Below are positions 16,158-23,888 of a stretch of 64,000 bases of DNA, in pieces (the first letter of the stretch is position 1; each line of letters starts with the position of its first letter). The translations under genes and the position numbers were made by a program. The DNA lies in contig CACFYB010000002.1 of NCBI GenBank assembly GCA_902570425.1, forward strand, positions 88,160 through 152,159, given 5' to 3'. Source of the DNA: an uncultured Pelagibacteraceae bacterium (GTDB taxonomy: Bacteria > Pseudomonadota > Alphaproteobacteria > Pelagibacterales > Pelagibacteraceae). A model generated the notes under the pieces. The model made no database searches, was not told where the DNA came from, and saw only the letters and a program-made list of their open reading frames with translations.

Positions 16158-17483
16158 ATGTCAAAGAATCTATTTAAGATTGCCAAAGAAAAAAAAATAA
16201 AATATTTCTTAATAAGTTTTGTTGATTTATTTGGAGTATTGAGATCAAAATTAGTGCCAGCTCACGCAATTAAAGAAATGCAAGAAACTGGAGCAGGATT
16301 CGCAGGATTTGCTGCATGGTTGGATATGACCCCTGCTGACTCTGATATGTTTGGAATTCCAGATCCTGATAGTTTAATTCAGCTACCTTGGAATAAGGAA
16401 GTTGGTTGGCTTGCCTCAGATCTTTGGATGAATGGGAAACCGGTGGATGCCTCACCAAGAGTGATGTTGAAGAAACAAATTAAAAAACTCTTAAAAAAAG
16501 GATTGACTATGAAATCTGGAGTGGAGTGTGAATATTTTTTGATATCTTCAGATGGAGACTCAATTGCTGATCCCAGAGATACTCAATCAAAACCTTGTTA
16601 TGACCAGTCAGCACTAATGAGAAGGTATGATTTGATTAAAGAAATTTGCGATTGTATGATTGATATGGGATGGGGTCCTTATCAAAATGATCATGAAGAT
16701 GCTAATGGTCAATTTGAAATGAATTGGGATTACTCAGATTGTTTAAAGACCGCTGATAGGCATACATTTTTTAAATACATGGTAAAAACTATTGCTGAAA
16801 AACATGGTTTAAGAGCAACTTTTATGCCTAAACCATTTGAAAATTTAACTGGAAATGGTTGTCATGCACATATTTCTGTTTGGGATGGAAAGAAAAATAA
16901 ATTTTTGGATAAATCTAATAAACTGGGTCTAAGCAAAATGGCATATAATTTTTTAGGTGGCGTAATAAAACATGCTTCATCTCTATCTGCATTTTTTAAC
17001 CCAACAATTAATAGTTACAGAAGAATCAACGCACCTCCAACAAAATCAGGAGCATCTTGGTCACCAAGTAGTATATCTTATACCGGTAACAACAGAACAC
17101 ATATGATAAGAATTCCTGATTCGGGAAGATTTGAATTAAGATTAATGGATGGATCTGCTAATCCTTATTTGCTTCAAGCAAGTGTTCTCGCAGCTGGAAT
17201 AAACGGTATTAAAAACAAAATTGACCCTGGTAAACCTCTTCATTGTAATATGTACGAGGACTTTGCAAAATATCCAGATCTTCCAAAACTTCCTGATGAA
17301 TTAAATCAATCGTTAAAAAAATTAAAACAAAATAAAGAGATGAATGAGGCTTTTGGTACTGATGTAATTGATAGTTATATAAAACTAAGAAACACGGAAA
17401 TTAAAGAATTTAATAATGTAGAGAAATTTGATAAGTCAAAACCTATTACCAAATGGGAAAGACAAAATACTCTAGATTGCTAA
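16158..17483 (+). CDS. glnT: Type III glutamine synthetase / gamma-glutamylmethylamide synthetase family, paralogue 2
   Basis: A 441-residue enzyme of the GlnT group, which includes true type III glutamine synthetases and gamma-glutamylmethylamide synthetase (GmaS), the first enzyme of the N-methylglutamate route. Motifs: MKSGVECEYFLI, NDHEDANGQFEMNW, KPFENLTGNGCHAHISVW and RFELRLMDGSANPYL. Length and motif wording (GAGFAGFAAWLDMTP near residues 43-57) fit the family known as type III glutamate-ammonia ligase. It makes glutamine or gamma-glutamyl-N-methylamide from glutamate, ATP and ammonia or methylamine. The next gene, a PLP lyase, starts one base after its stop. Substrate cannot be decided from sequence alone. 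Confidence 0.87.
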   Translation: MSKNLFKIAKEKKIKYFLISFVDLFGVLRSKLVPAHAIKEMQETGAGFAGFAAWLDMTPADSDMFGIPDPDSLIQLPWNKEVGWLASDLWMNGKPVDASPRVMLKKQIKKLLKKGLTMKSGVECEYFLISSDGDSIADPRDTQSKPCYDQSALMRRYDLIKEICDCMIDMGWGPYQNDHEDANGQFEMNWDYSDCLKTADRHTFFKYMVKTIAEKHGLRATFMPKPFENLTGNGCHAHISVWDGKKNKFLDKSNKLGLSKMAYNFLGGVIKHASSLSAFFNPTINSYRRINAPPTKSGASWSPSSISYTGNNRTHMIRIPDSGRFELRLMDGSANPYLLQASVLAAGINGIKNKIDPGKPLHCNMYEDFAKYPDLPKLPDELNQSLKKLKQNKEMNEAFGTDVIDSYIKLRNTEIKEFNNVEKFDKSKPITKWERQNTLDC

Positions 17484-17484
17484 A

Positions 17485-18618
17485 GTGAAAAGCTTAAAAA
17501 ATCTTAAAAGCTGGAAATATAAAAAATTATTAAAAAATAATCATTATAGTTTTAAAAGAAACTATGTTTTAAAACAACTTCCCTCTTCATTCATCACTAA
17601 TGCTTTTAAAGCTATATCAGGTTGGAAAAATTATAAAGCAACTCCTCTTTTATCACTCGATAAATTGAGGAAAAATTTAAACTTTAACAAGATATTTTAT
17701 AAAGATGAGTCTAGGAGATTTCACTTAAAGTCCTTTAAAGCTTTAGGGGGGGCATACGCAGTAGAAAAAATATCCAAAGGGAAAAAGAATATGGTAATTT
17801 CGTCAGCAACAGCTGGTAATCATGGTAGATCTGTCGCCTGGGGTGCAAAAAGATTAAATCTAAAGTGTAAAATTTTTGTAAGTCAATATGTAAGCCAAAC
17901 AAGAGTTAGTGAAATAGAAAAATTTGGAGCTCAGGTAATAAGGGTTAAAGGAAATTATGAGAATTCATTAGAAGAATGCAAAAGACTCTCGAAAAAGAAT
18001 AATTGGCAAATTGTTCAGGACGTCTCTACCAAAAACTATAAGTATATTCCCCAACTTACAATGGCTGGATATTCTATTATGATAAAAGAAATCTCTAAAC
18101 AAACAAATCATTACGTAACACATATATTTGTTCAAGCTGGTGTTGGAGGGTTAGCAGCAGGTGTAGTTGCTGGGGTAGCAAAATATTTTAAAAGAATTCC
18201 AAAAATAATTGTTGTTGAACCTGACAGAGCAGATTGTGTTCTTCAGAGCGTAAAAGCAAATAAACTGAAAAAAATAAGAATAAAAAAAGAGAGTATTATG
18301 GGTGGGATGTCATGTAATGAAATGTCACTTGTTCCATGGCAAATATTAAAAAAAACTTCTAATTATTGCGTATCCGTTGCTGACAAAAATGTTGCCAAAA
18401 CGACAGCGATGCTAAAAGATAGAAAATTTAGTAAAGGTTCAATTATAGGAGGTGAATGTGCAACTCCTGGGATTATTGCACTGATAGGTTTAGCTAACAA
18501 TCCTAAAGCGAGAAAATTATTAGATTTGAACGAAGATTCCAACATTCTTGTCATTGGATGCGAAGGAAATGCAGATGTTAAACTTTACAAACAACTGCTA
18601 TCTAAAGGTAGAAAATAA
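17485..18618 (+). CDS. dpaL: Diaminopropionate ammonia-lyase-like PLP enzyme
   Basis: A fold-type II PLP enzyme, 377 residues, that should convert 2,3-diaminopropionate to pyruvate and two ammonia. It follows E. coli YgeX motif by motif: KDESRRFHLKSFKALGGAYA with Schiff-base lysine K85, SSATAGNHGRSVAWGAKRL (phosphate and substrate contacts), QAGVGGLAAGVVAG, VVEPDRADC and GGECATPG. The start is GTG at 17485, because no ATG lies near and the reading frame begins right after the GS stop (TAAAGTG). An ammonia-releasing enzyme fits the nitrogen-scavenging neighbourhood. Serine or threonine dehydratase activity is an alternative, less likely given the motifs. Confidence 0.83.
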   Translation: MKSLKNLKSWKYKKLLKNNHYSFKRNYVLKQLPSSFITNAFKAISGWKNYKATPLLSLDKLRKNLNFNKIFYKDESRRFHLKSFKALGGAYAVEKISKGKKNMVISSATAGNHGRSVAWGAKRLNLKCKIFVSQYVSQTRVSEIEKFGAQVIRVKGNYENSLEECKRLSKKNNWQIVQDVSTKNYKYIPQLTMAGYSIMIKEISKQTNHYVTHIFVQAGVGGLAAGVVAGVAKYFKRIPKIIVVEPDRADCVLQSVKANKLKKIRIKKESIMGGMSCNEMSLVPWQILKKTSNYCVSVADKNVAKTTAMLKDRKFSKGSIIGGECATPGIIALIGLANNPKARKLLDLNEDSNILVIGCEGNADVKLYKQLLSKGRK

Positions 18619-18625
18619 CATTTAT

Positions 18626-20047
18626 ATGACAAAAAATGCAATAGCTTGGATCAGGGAGGACTTTAGAATTGATCATAACCCTGCCCTTTCATATGCCACA
18701 CAAAATCATGAAAATGTAATTGCATTATATATTTATAATAAAACTGATTTTGATAATAAAAGAGAAGCACAAAAATGGTGGCTATTTAAATCTTTGGAAA
18801 TATTTAAATCAGAATTATCTAAATACAAAATTAATCTTCAAATATTAGCAGGTGATGAAGTAGATATATTTTCAAAAATAAAAAAAAAAGATGAAGTTAC
18901 AATATATTGGAACAAGATCTATGAACCAGACGTAATTGCAAAAGGAAAAAAAATTAGAGATGTTTTCTTAAAAAATAAAATTGAATTTAAATATTTTAAA
19001 GGAAATATACTTAATGAATTTCAAGAAATTACTAAAAATGATGGAACCCCATTTAAAGTATTTACTCCTTTCTGGAGAAATGCTGAACAAAAATATTTGG
19101 GTTTACCACCAAGTAAAAATTATATTGTTAAAAAAAAAACGAAAATAATATCTCTTTTTAAAAATTGTGTTGAACCTAAAAGTATTTTACCAAAAAAAAA
19201 TTGGTATAAAAAATTTGAGAATTATTGGAAAGTCTCAGAGAATGAATCAAAAAAAGTTCTTAACAATTTAATTAATGATAAAATTAAAGAATATGGCACA
19301 GCAAGAGATTATCCTTCTATAGAAGGTACATCCAAACTATCTCCATATATAAAACATGGACAAATACATGTGAGCTCAATTTGGAAAAAATGTAACGAAA
19401 TTAAATCGAAAGGTATTGGTTACAGAAAATATATTAATGAATTAGGTTGGCGTGAGTTCTCTCATAGTTTGATTAATTATTTTCCTGAGTTTTTAAAAGG
19501 AAATTACAGAAAAGAATTTGATAAATTTCCTTGGGTGAAAAACGAAAAATTTTTGAAAGCATGGAAATCAGGAATGACTGGTTATCCGATTGTTGATGCT
19601 GGAATGAGAGAATTATATGAAACTGGTTGGATGCACAACAGAATAAGAATGGTAGTTGGTTCTTTTTTAGTGAAACATTTAAGAATTAATTGGACTGAAG
19701 GTGAAAAACATTTTAGAAATTGTTTACTTGATTTTAATAAAGCCAATAATGTAGCTCAGTGGCAATGGGTTGCAGGTTGTGGAGCAGATGCAGCCCCTTA
19801 TTTTAGAATTTTTAATCCTATTCTTCAGGGTGAAAAGTTTGATAAAGAAGGAAAATATGTAAAAAAATGGATTCCAGAACTAAGTAAAGTCCCACAAAAA
19901 TTTATCCACAAACCTTGGGAAATGGAAATGAAATATCAACAAGCAATTAATACAATTGTTGGAAAAGATTATCCAAGCCCAATAGTGATACATGAAGAAG
20001 CAAGAGCTTCTGCATTAAAAGCTTTTCAAAGTTTAAAAAAAAATTAA
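18626..20047 (+). CDS. phrB: Deoxyribodipyrimidine photolyase
   Basis: Light-driven repair of UV-induced cyclobutane pyrimidine dimers. The frame is open from 18548, inside the upstream lyase gene, but the photolyase family begins at MTKNAIAWIREDFRID, so the start is placed at ATG 18626, giving 473 residues. The N-terminal Rossmann domain (antenna chromophore) spans about 1-130, and the C-terminal FAD domain carries the hallmarks NELGWREFSHSL, GYPIVDAGMRELYETGWMHN and NNVAQWQWVAGCGADAAPYF. It converges with yjbQ and overlaps it by four bases. Useful for a surface-ocean organism exposed to sunlight. Confidence 0.93.
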   Translation: MTKNAIAWIREDFRIDHNPALSYATQNHENVIALYIYNKTDFDNKREAQKWWLFKSLEIFKSELSKYKINLQILAGDEVDIFSKIKKKDEVTIYWNKIYEPDVIAKGKKIRDVFLKNKIEFKYFKGNILNEFQEITKNDGTPFKVFTPFWRNAEQKYLGLPPSKNYIVKKKTKIISLFKNCVEPKSILPKKNWYKKFENYWKVSENESKKVLNNLINDKIKEYGTARDYPSIEGTSKLSPYIKHGQIHVSSIWKKCNEIKSKGIGYRKYINELGWREFSHSLINYFPEFLKGNYRKEFDKFPWVKNEKFLKAWKSGMTGYPIVDAGMRELYETGWMHNRIRMVVGSFLVKHLRINWTEGEKHFRNCLLDFNKANNVAQWQWVAGCGADAAPYFRIFNPILQGEKFDKEGKYVKKWIPELSKVPQKFIHKPWEMEMKYQQAINTIVGKDYPSPIVIHEEARASALKAFQSLKKN

Positions 20048-20466
20048 TCTTCTCCCAAAAAATGGTGAATTATAGTTCTTGTCTGTGGATTTAACCTGTG
20101 CTCAAATAAATAGATACCTTGCCAGGTTCCGAGTAATAATTTCCCGTTTTCAACACTAAGAGAAATTTGGTTGTTGGTTAAACTGGATTTTATATGTGCT
20201 GGCATATCGTCTTTACCTTCAGTAGTATGAATATATAACTTGTTATCCATTGGAGCTAATTTATTATAATAATTAATTAAATCTGTTTGAACATCTGGAT
20301 CTGCATTTTCTTGAATAATTAAAGAAGCGCTGGTGTGTTGAATGCTTAGATTAAGAATACCGTTTTTAAATTTATTTTTTTTAATCCAATCAATTGTTTG
20401 ATCAGTGAATTCGTATAATTTTTGTCCATTAGTACTGATTTTAAAGTTATTAAATTTTTGTATCAT
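20044..20466 (-). CDS. yjbQ: YjbQ family protein (UPF0047)
   Basis: A 140-residue member of the YjbQ/UPF0047 family, small trimeric beta-sandwich proteins with weak thiamine-phosphate synthase activity reported for some members and otherwise unknown role. Family signatures are clear: NLSIQHTSASLIIQENADP, HIKSSLTNNQISLSVENGKLLLGTWQGIYLFEHR and the C-terminal RTIIHHFLGE. The conserved histidine/cysteine/aspartate surface may bind a metal (no cysteine here). It overlaps the zapE-like gene by four bases and is last in a minus-strand string that may start as far back as csaA. Confidence 0.9.
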   Translation of the reverse strand: MIQKFNNFKISTNGQKLYEFTDQTIDWIKKNKFKNGILNLSIQHTSASLIIQENADPDVQTDLINYYNKLAPMDNKLYIHTTEGKDDMPAHIKSSLTNNQISLSVENGKLLLGTWQGIYLFEHRLNPQTRTIIHHFLGED

Positions 20467-21521
20467 AAATTAAAGTTTGAAGATGTTAGTTCATATAAAC
20501 GACTAATTGTACGTTTAAATGGCTCTTTTAATGATTTAGATGATGTCAATTCATCTAAACTCTTTTCTACTGTGACAGCAATTGGTACTTTTTTGTCATA
20601 AACTATATCAATTAAGGTTATGAAACGGTGTTGTTGATTAGAATTAATATCATCAAACTTAGGTATTTGATCAATTACTATAAATTTAGAAACTTTAACT
20701 ATTTCAAGATAATCTTCAGCACCTAGATTTTTGTCACATAACTCATTAAATGTAAACCTAACAACCCCCTCATAGAATTCTTTAATTAGAAATTCTCTTC
20801 CTTTAATATCAAGACTTTGGGTAGTTTTTTTTCTATCTTTTGAAATAATCCTAAAAAATTTATTCATTTTAAAATTACTTTCTTGGTTTAGCGGAAAGAA
20901 GTATCTATCATTTTGATTTTCTGTTGATTTTCTATAATCATCTTCAATAACAAGTTCATGTTCAATAGTCTTTTTTTTCATGATCTCAATAAAGGGTTTG
21001 AATTGATCCCGTTGTAGACCATCCTTATATAAATCAGAAATTTGAATATTAGAGGTGACAATTATTTTAATATTCTCACTAAATATTTTATCAAATAGTT
21101 TACCTAGTATCATGGCATCTACTATGTTGGTAACTTGAAACTCATCAAAATAAATTAACAAAGCTTTTAATTTTAAATCTTTAACAAATAAATTAATAAT
21201 ATTTTCATCTCCCTTATTCTTATTTTCGTGAACAAAATTATGAAAATTTAACATAAACTCATTAAAGTGAAGTCTTAATTTTTTTTTAGATATAAGATCA
21301 TAAAAAAAATCTAATATCATCGTTTTTCCAACACCAACACCCCCATGAAGATAAAAACCTTTCTTATAATTTTCTTTTTTAAAAAAATTAAAAATTGATG
21401 AATGAAAATTTTTATCATAAAAATCTTCTAGTATTTGGATTGTTCTAATTTGATTTTGATTAATCTCTAAATTTTTTGAACTACAAAATGATCTAAATTT
21501 TTTCTCAAGAGTTTTTGACAT
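20463..21521 (-). CDS. zapE: Cell-division ATPase ZapE (AFG1/LACE1 family)
   Basis: AAA+-like ATPase of the AFG1 family; in bacteria ZapE acts at the Z ring and in mitochondria AFG1 aids protein quality control. Walker A GGVGVGKTMILD and Walker B ALLIYFDEFQVTNIVDAMI are intact, followed by the sensor VTSNIQISDLYKDGLQRDQF and the C-terminal GFNELC-type region (VRFTFNELCDKNLGAEDYL). The upstream frame begins TTG-ATG; the ATG at 21521 is preferred because it overlaps the TGA of the cupin-like gene (TGATG). This gives 352 residues, typical for the family. Confidence 0.9.
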   Translation of the reverse strand: MSKTLEKKFRSFCSSKNLEINQNQIRTIQILEDFYDKNFHSSIFNFFKKENYKKGFYLHGGVGVGKTMILDFFYDLISKKKLRLHFNEFMLNFHNFVHENKNKGDENIINLFVKDLKLKALLIYFDEFQVTNIVDAMILGKLFDKIFSENIKIIVTSNIQISDLYKDGLQRDQFKPFIEIMKKKTIEHELVIEDDYRKSTENQNDRYFFPLNQESNFKMNKFFRIISKDRKKTTQSLDIKGREFLIKEFYEGVVRFTFNELCDKNLGAEDYLEIVKVSKFIVIDQIPKFDDINSNQQHRFITLIDIVYDKKVPIAVTVEKSLDELTSSKSLKEPFKRTISRLYELTSSNFNL

Positions 21522-21952
21522 CAATTTTTTTTTGATTTAAAATCAATGCCATATTCTGATCTTGGACCCTTCCTCAATCCAAAAGGTCCGGAAATAAATA
21601 ATGTTAAAGGTTTAGTGCCTGGTTTCAAATCAACTCTATGTAAATTATTTGCTGATCTAAAACCAATGTATCCTGGTGGTCGCCAAAATTTACCTGAGCT
21701 CAGAGTTTCCCAATATCCGTCTCTTAATATGATAGTAATATACGGAAAGGTATGATTATGAACTCCATCTCCATGATCATCTGCTAACATTTCATGTATT
21801 AATATATTAAAAGGAAACCATTTAGGTCTATGTCTTAAAAGAATATAGTATCTATTCATCCAAGGTTTAGCATCTTTAAATTTAGGATGAGAAGGTCCTC
21901 TATCTAAAACTACTTTCTTTCTTCCAATTTTTTCTAAAAATCTTAAAATCAT
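21521..21952 (-). CDS. Cupin-like protein, 143 residues
   Basis: A small soluble protein whose middle reads as a cupin-type barrel: HEMLADDHGDGVHNHTFPYITIILRDGYWE resembles the G-x-H-x-H...G-x-Y/E metal motif, and FRSANNLHRVDL supplies the later histidine. The N-terminus includes PWMNRYYILLRHRPKWFPFNILIHEM, with many aromatics. The function is unknown; cupins include dioxygenases, isomerases and regulators. It sits two bases after the BamB-like lipoprotein gene and overlaps zapE by one base, so it is part of the same transcript. No signal peptide. Confidence 0.72.
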   Translation of the reverse strand: MILRFLEKIGRKKVVLDRGPSHPKFKDAKPWMNRYYILLRHRPKWFPFNILIHEMLADDHGDGVHNHTFPYITIILRDGYWETLSSGKFWRPPGYIGFRSANNLHRVDLKPGTKPLTLFISGPFGLRKGPRSEYGIDFKSKKN

Positions 21953-21954
21953 TT

Positions 21955-23250
21955 TTACTCATATTGAATGATAGAACCATTTTTAACAATATATAAACTT
22001 TCATTATAAATAAATGGCTCTGAAAGAACAGAGCCAGATATCTTTTGATTTTTTAAAATAATTCCTGACTCTAATTCTATTTTAGTAACTACATTATTAT
22101 TACTTGTTAAATACAAATTGTTATTTCCTACTTTAAAACCTATTGGAAAAACCTTTTTTCTTTTTTTCAAACTTAAATCTTTATACACATCATTAATTCT
22201 AATTATATTTCCTTGATTTTTCTGTATTACAAATAAAAAACCTTCATGTGAAATAGTAAAAATTAAATCATCAATTACAATGGGAGTTAAACTGGAATTT
22301 AAATTATTAATCCAATTTGGAGTGCCAGTTTTAAAGTCAACAGAATATAATTCATTTTTGTTATTAGAAAAATAAACTGATTTTCCATCGCTTACTAAAT
22401 TTGAGGTTTCAAAATTATAAGTCTTGTTCATAATATTGCTTCTTTGAGTAGGAAGTTGCCAAACTAATGTGCCTGATGAAATATCAACTGAAGTTATATC
22501 TCCAATTGAATTACTAAAAATTAGATTTTCATTTATTATTATTATTGAATTCTTTTTATTTGATATTGTAAAAGATTTTTCAGTTTTGAGACTCCAGCAT
22601 TCAGATCCATCTTTAATATAAAAACACTTAAGTGTATTATTGAAATCAACTAAAAAAAACTTATCTTCAAAATTTTTTAAATCTGAATTTATGGGATAAG
22701 TATTATATTTTGACCAAATTAATGCTCCTGTAGTTAAATTTACTAAATAAATTTTTGATAAATTGTCAGCAATAAGAAGATTTTTACCATGTTTTAAAAA
22801 ACTTAAATTTGGGTTCAATTTCTTTTCAGTCTTTTTATAATAATTTTTTTTCCATACTATCTTATTGTCTGGACCATAGCGGATAAGAGAACCTTTTTTA
22901 TCAAAAAAAATTAGTCCATCTTTCATAAATAAAGGTTTAGAATGAAACTGGTAATCTTTTTTGAACTTTTTAAATCTGTAATTTTTTATTTTTATAAGTT
23001 TTCCATAATATTTAAGAGATCCAAAATTGTTAGTAAATTCTTTTTTATCGTCATCAATAATCTTATTTGAAAGATTTAATTTCAAAGTAGGATTTAGTTC
23101 TGTAGTAACTTTTTTTTCTTCATGAAATATTTTTTTTACGTTCTTTTTATCATAAATATTTTGATTTTTTTCTTTCCAAATTTTAGAATTTTCATTAAAA
23201 GAACAACTTAAAGTTAAAGATAAAAATAATATTAATAAAATTTTATTCAC
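21955..23250 (-). CDS. bamB: PQQ-repeat outer-membrane lipoprotein, BamB-like
   Basis: A lipoprotein with a seven- or eight-bladed beta-propeller, probably the BamB component of the outer-membrane protein assembly machine. The N-terminus MNKILLILFLSLTLSCSF ends in a lipobox (LTLSC, Cys16). Repeats with the PQQ/BamB form are easy to see: DLTTGALIWSKYN-like, DISSGTLVWQLPTQ, DFKTGTPNWINN. The start is GTG at 23250, overlapping the upstream TPR-like gene by eight bases. The pairing TPR-like/YfgM then BamB is conserved in proteobacteria, where der normally follows; here a cupin-like gene follows instead. 431 residues. Confidence 0.83.
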   Translation of the reverse strand: MNKILLILFLSLTLSCSFNENSKIWKEKNQNIYDKKNVKKIFHEEKKVTTELNPTLKLNLSNKIIDDDKKEFTNNFGSLKYYGKLIKIKNYRFKKFKKDYQFHSKPLFMKDGLIFFDKKGSLIRYGPDNKIVWKKNYYKKTEKKLNPNLSFLKHGKNLLIADNLSKIYLVNLTTGALIWSKYNTYPINSDLKNFEDKFFLVDFNNTLKCFYIKDGSECWSLKTEKSFTISNKKNSIIIINENLIFSNSIGDITSVDISSGTLVWQLPTQRSNIMNKTYNFETSNLVSDGKSVYFSNNKNELYSVDFKTGTPNWINNLNSSLTPIVIDDLIFTISHEGFLFVIQKNQGNIIRINDVYKDLSLKKRKKVFPIGFKVGNNNLYLTSNNNVVTKIELESGIILKNQKISGSVLSEPFIYNESLYIVKNGSIIQYE

Positions 23251-23887
23251 TAAGATCTCTATTCAATCTTTTTTGTGCTTTGATAAGAATTTCAGGATTA
23301 GGATATTCTAGTTGCAAAATTTGGGAAAAAAATTCTTTGGATTTTTGAAATTCATTTTTTGCATAAAAAAACTCTGCTAAGAGATATAAAGTGTGAGATT
23401 TCCAAATACTCTCTGAATTTAACAAAGGTTTTAGAATTAATAAAAGCTCGTTCTCGTTAGCTTCATCAGAATTAAATAATCCTTTTTTATAAATAATTAA
23501 ATTTTTTATCTCTTTTTCAAGAGAAGTTTTATTTATTAAAATATCAAATAAATCATTTATCTGATCTTTGTCTTTAACAAGTTTGTTATCAAGAATGAAA
23601 TAAAGAGCAAGTGGTGAATATGTTGAATTTTTTTCATTAACAATTTCAATCAAATTACTTAAAGTTTTGTTACTTTTTTTTTCCTCATATTCTATAATTG
23701 TTAAATTATAAAAGTTAGAAATTTTATTTTTTTTTGTGTCTTTGTATTCAGTGTATATGAAAAAATTTATCAATATAATTAATATAAAAGTTATAAAGCC
23801 TAAAAATATTTTTTTATTATTTATAAAAAAATCTTTGATTTTTTGATTGCGATTATTTGAATTAATTATTGATAGGTCTTCATCCAT
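23243..23887 (-). CDS. Membrane-anchored TPR-like protein (YfgM/DUF2133-like)
   Basis: A 214-residue inner-membrane protein with one N-terminal anchor (IFLGFITFILIILINFFIYTEY, about residues 28-49) and a periplasmic helical domain that resembles tetratricopeptide repeats near its end (LYLLAEFFYAKNEFQKSKEFFSQILQL). This layout and the position directly before bamB fit the YfgM family, which contacts the Sec translocon and periplasmic chaperones. Very lysine-, asparagine- and leucine-rich, so sequence similarity is likely low. It follows acnA by one base and is probably co-transcribed. Confidence 0.75.
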   Translation of the reverse strand: MDEDLSIINSNNRNQKIKDFFINNKKIFLGFITFILIILINFFIYTEYKDTKKNKISNFYNLTIIEYEEKKSNKTLSNLIEIVNEKNSTYSPLALYFILDNKLVKDKDQINDLFDILINKTSLEKEIKNLIIYKKGLFNSDEANENELLLILKPLLNSESIWKSHTLYLLAEFFYAKNEFQKSKEFFSQILQLEYPNPEILIKAQKRLNRDLSE

Positions 23888-23888
23888 C

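Noticed and set aside
18548..18625. An upstream start for photolyase
   Set aside because: The first 26 residues would be encoded inside the dpaL gene and do not match photolyases, which begin at MTKNAIAWIRED.
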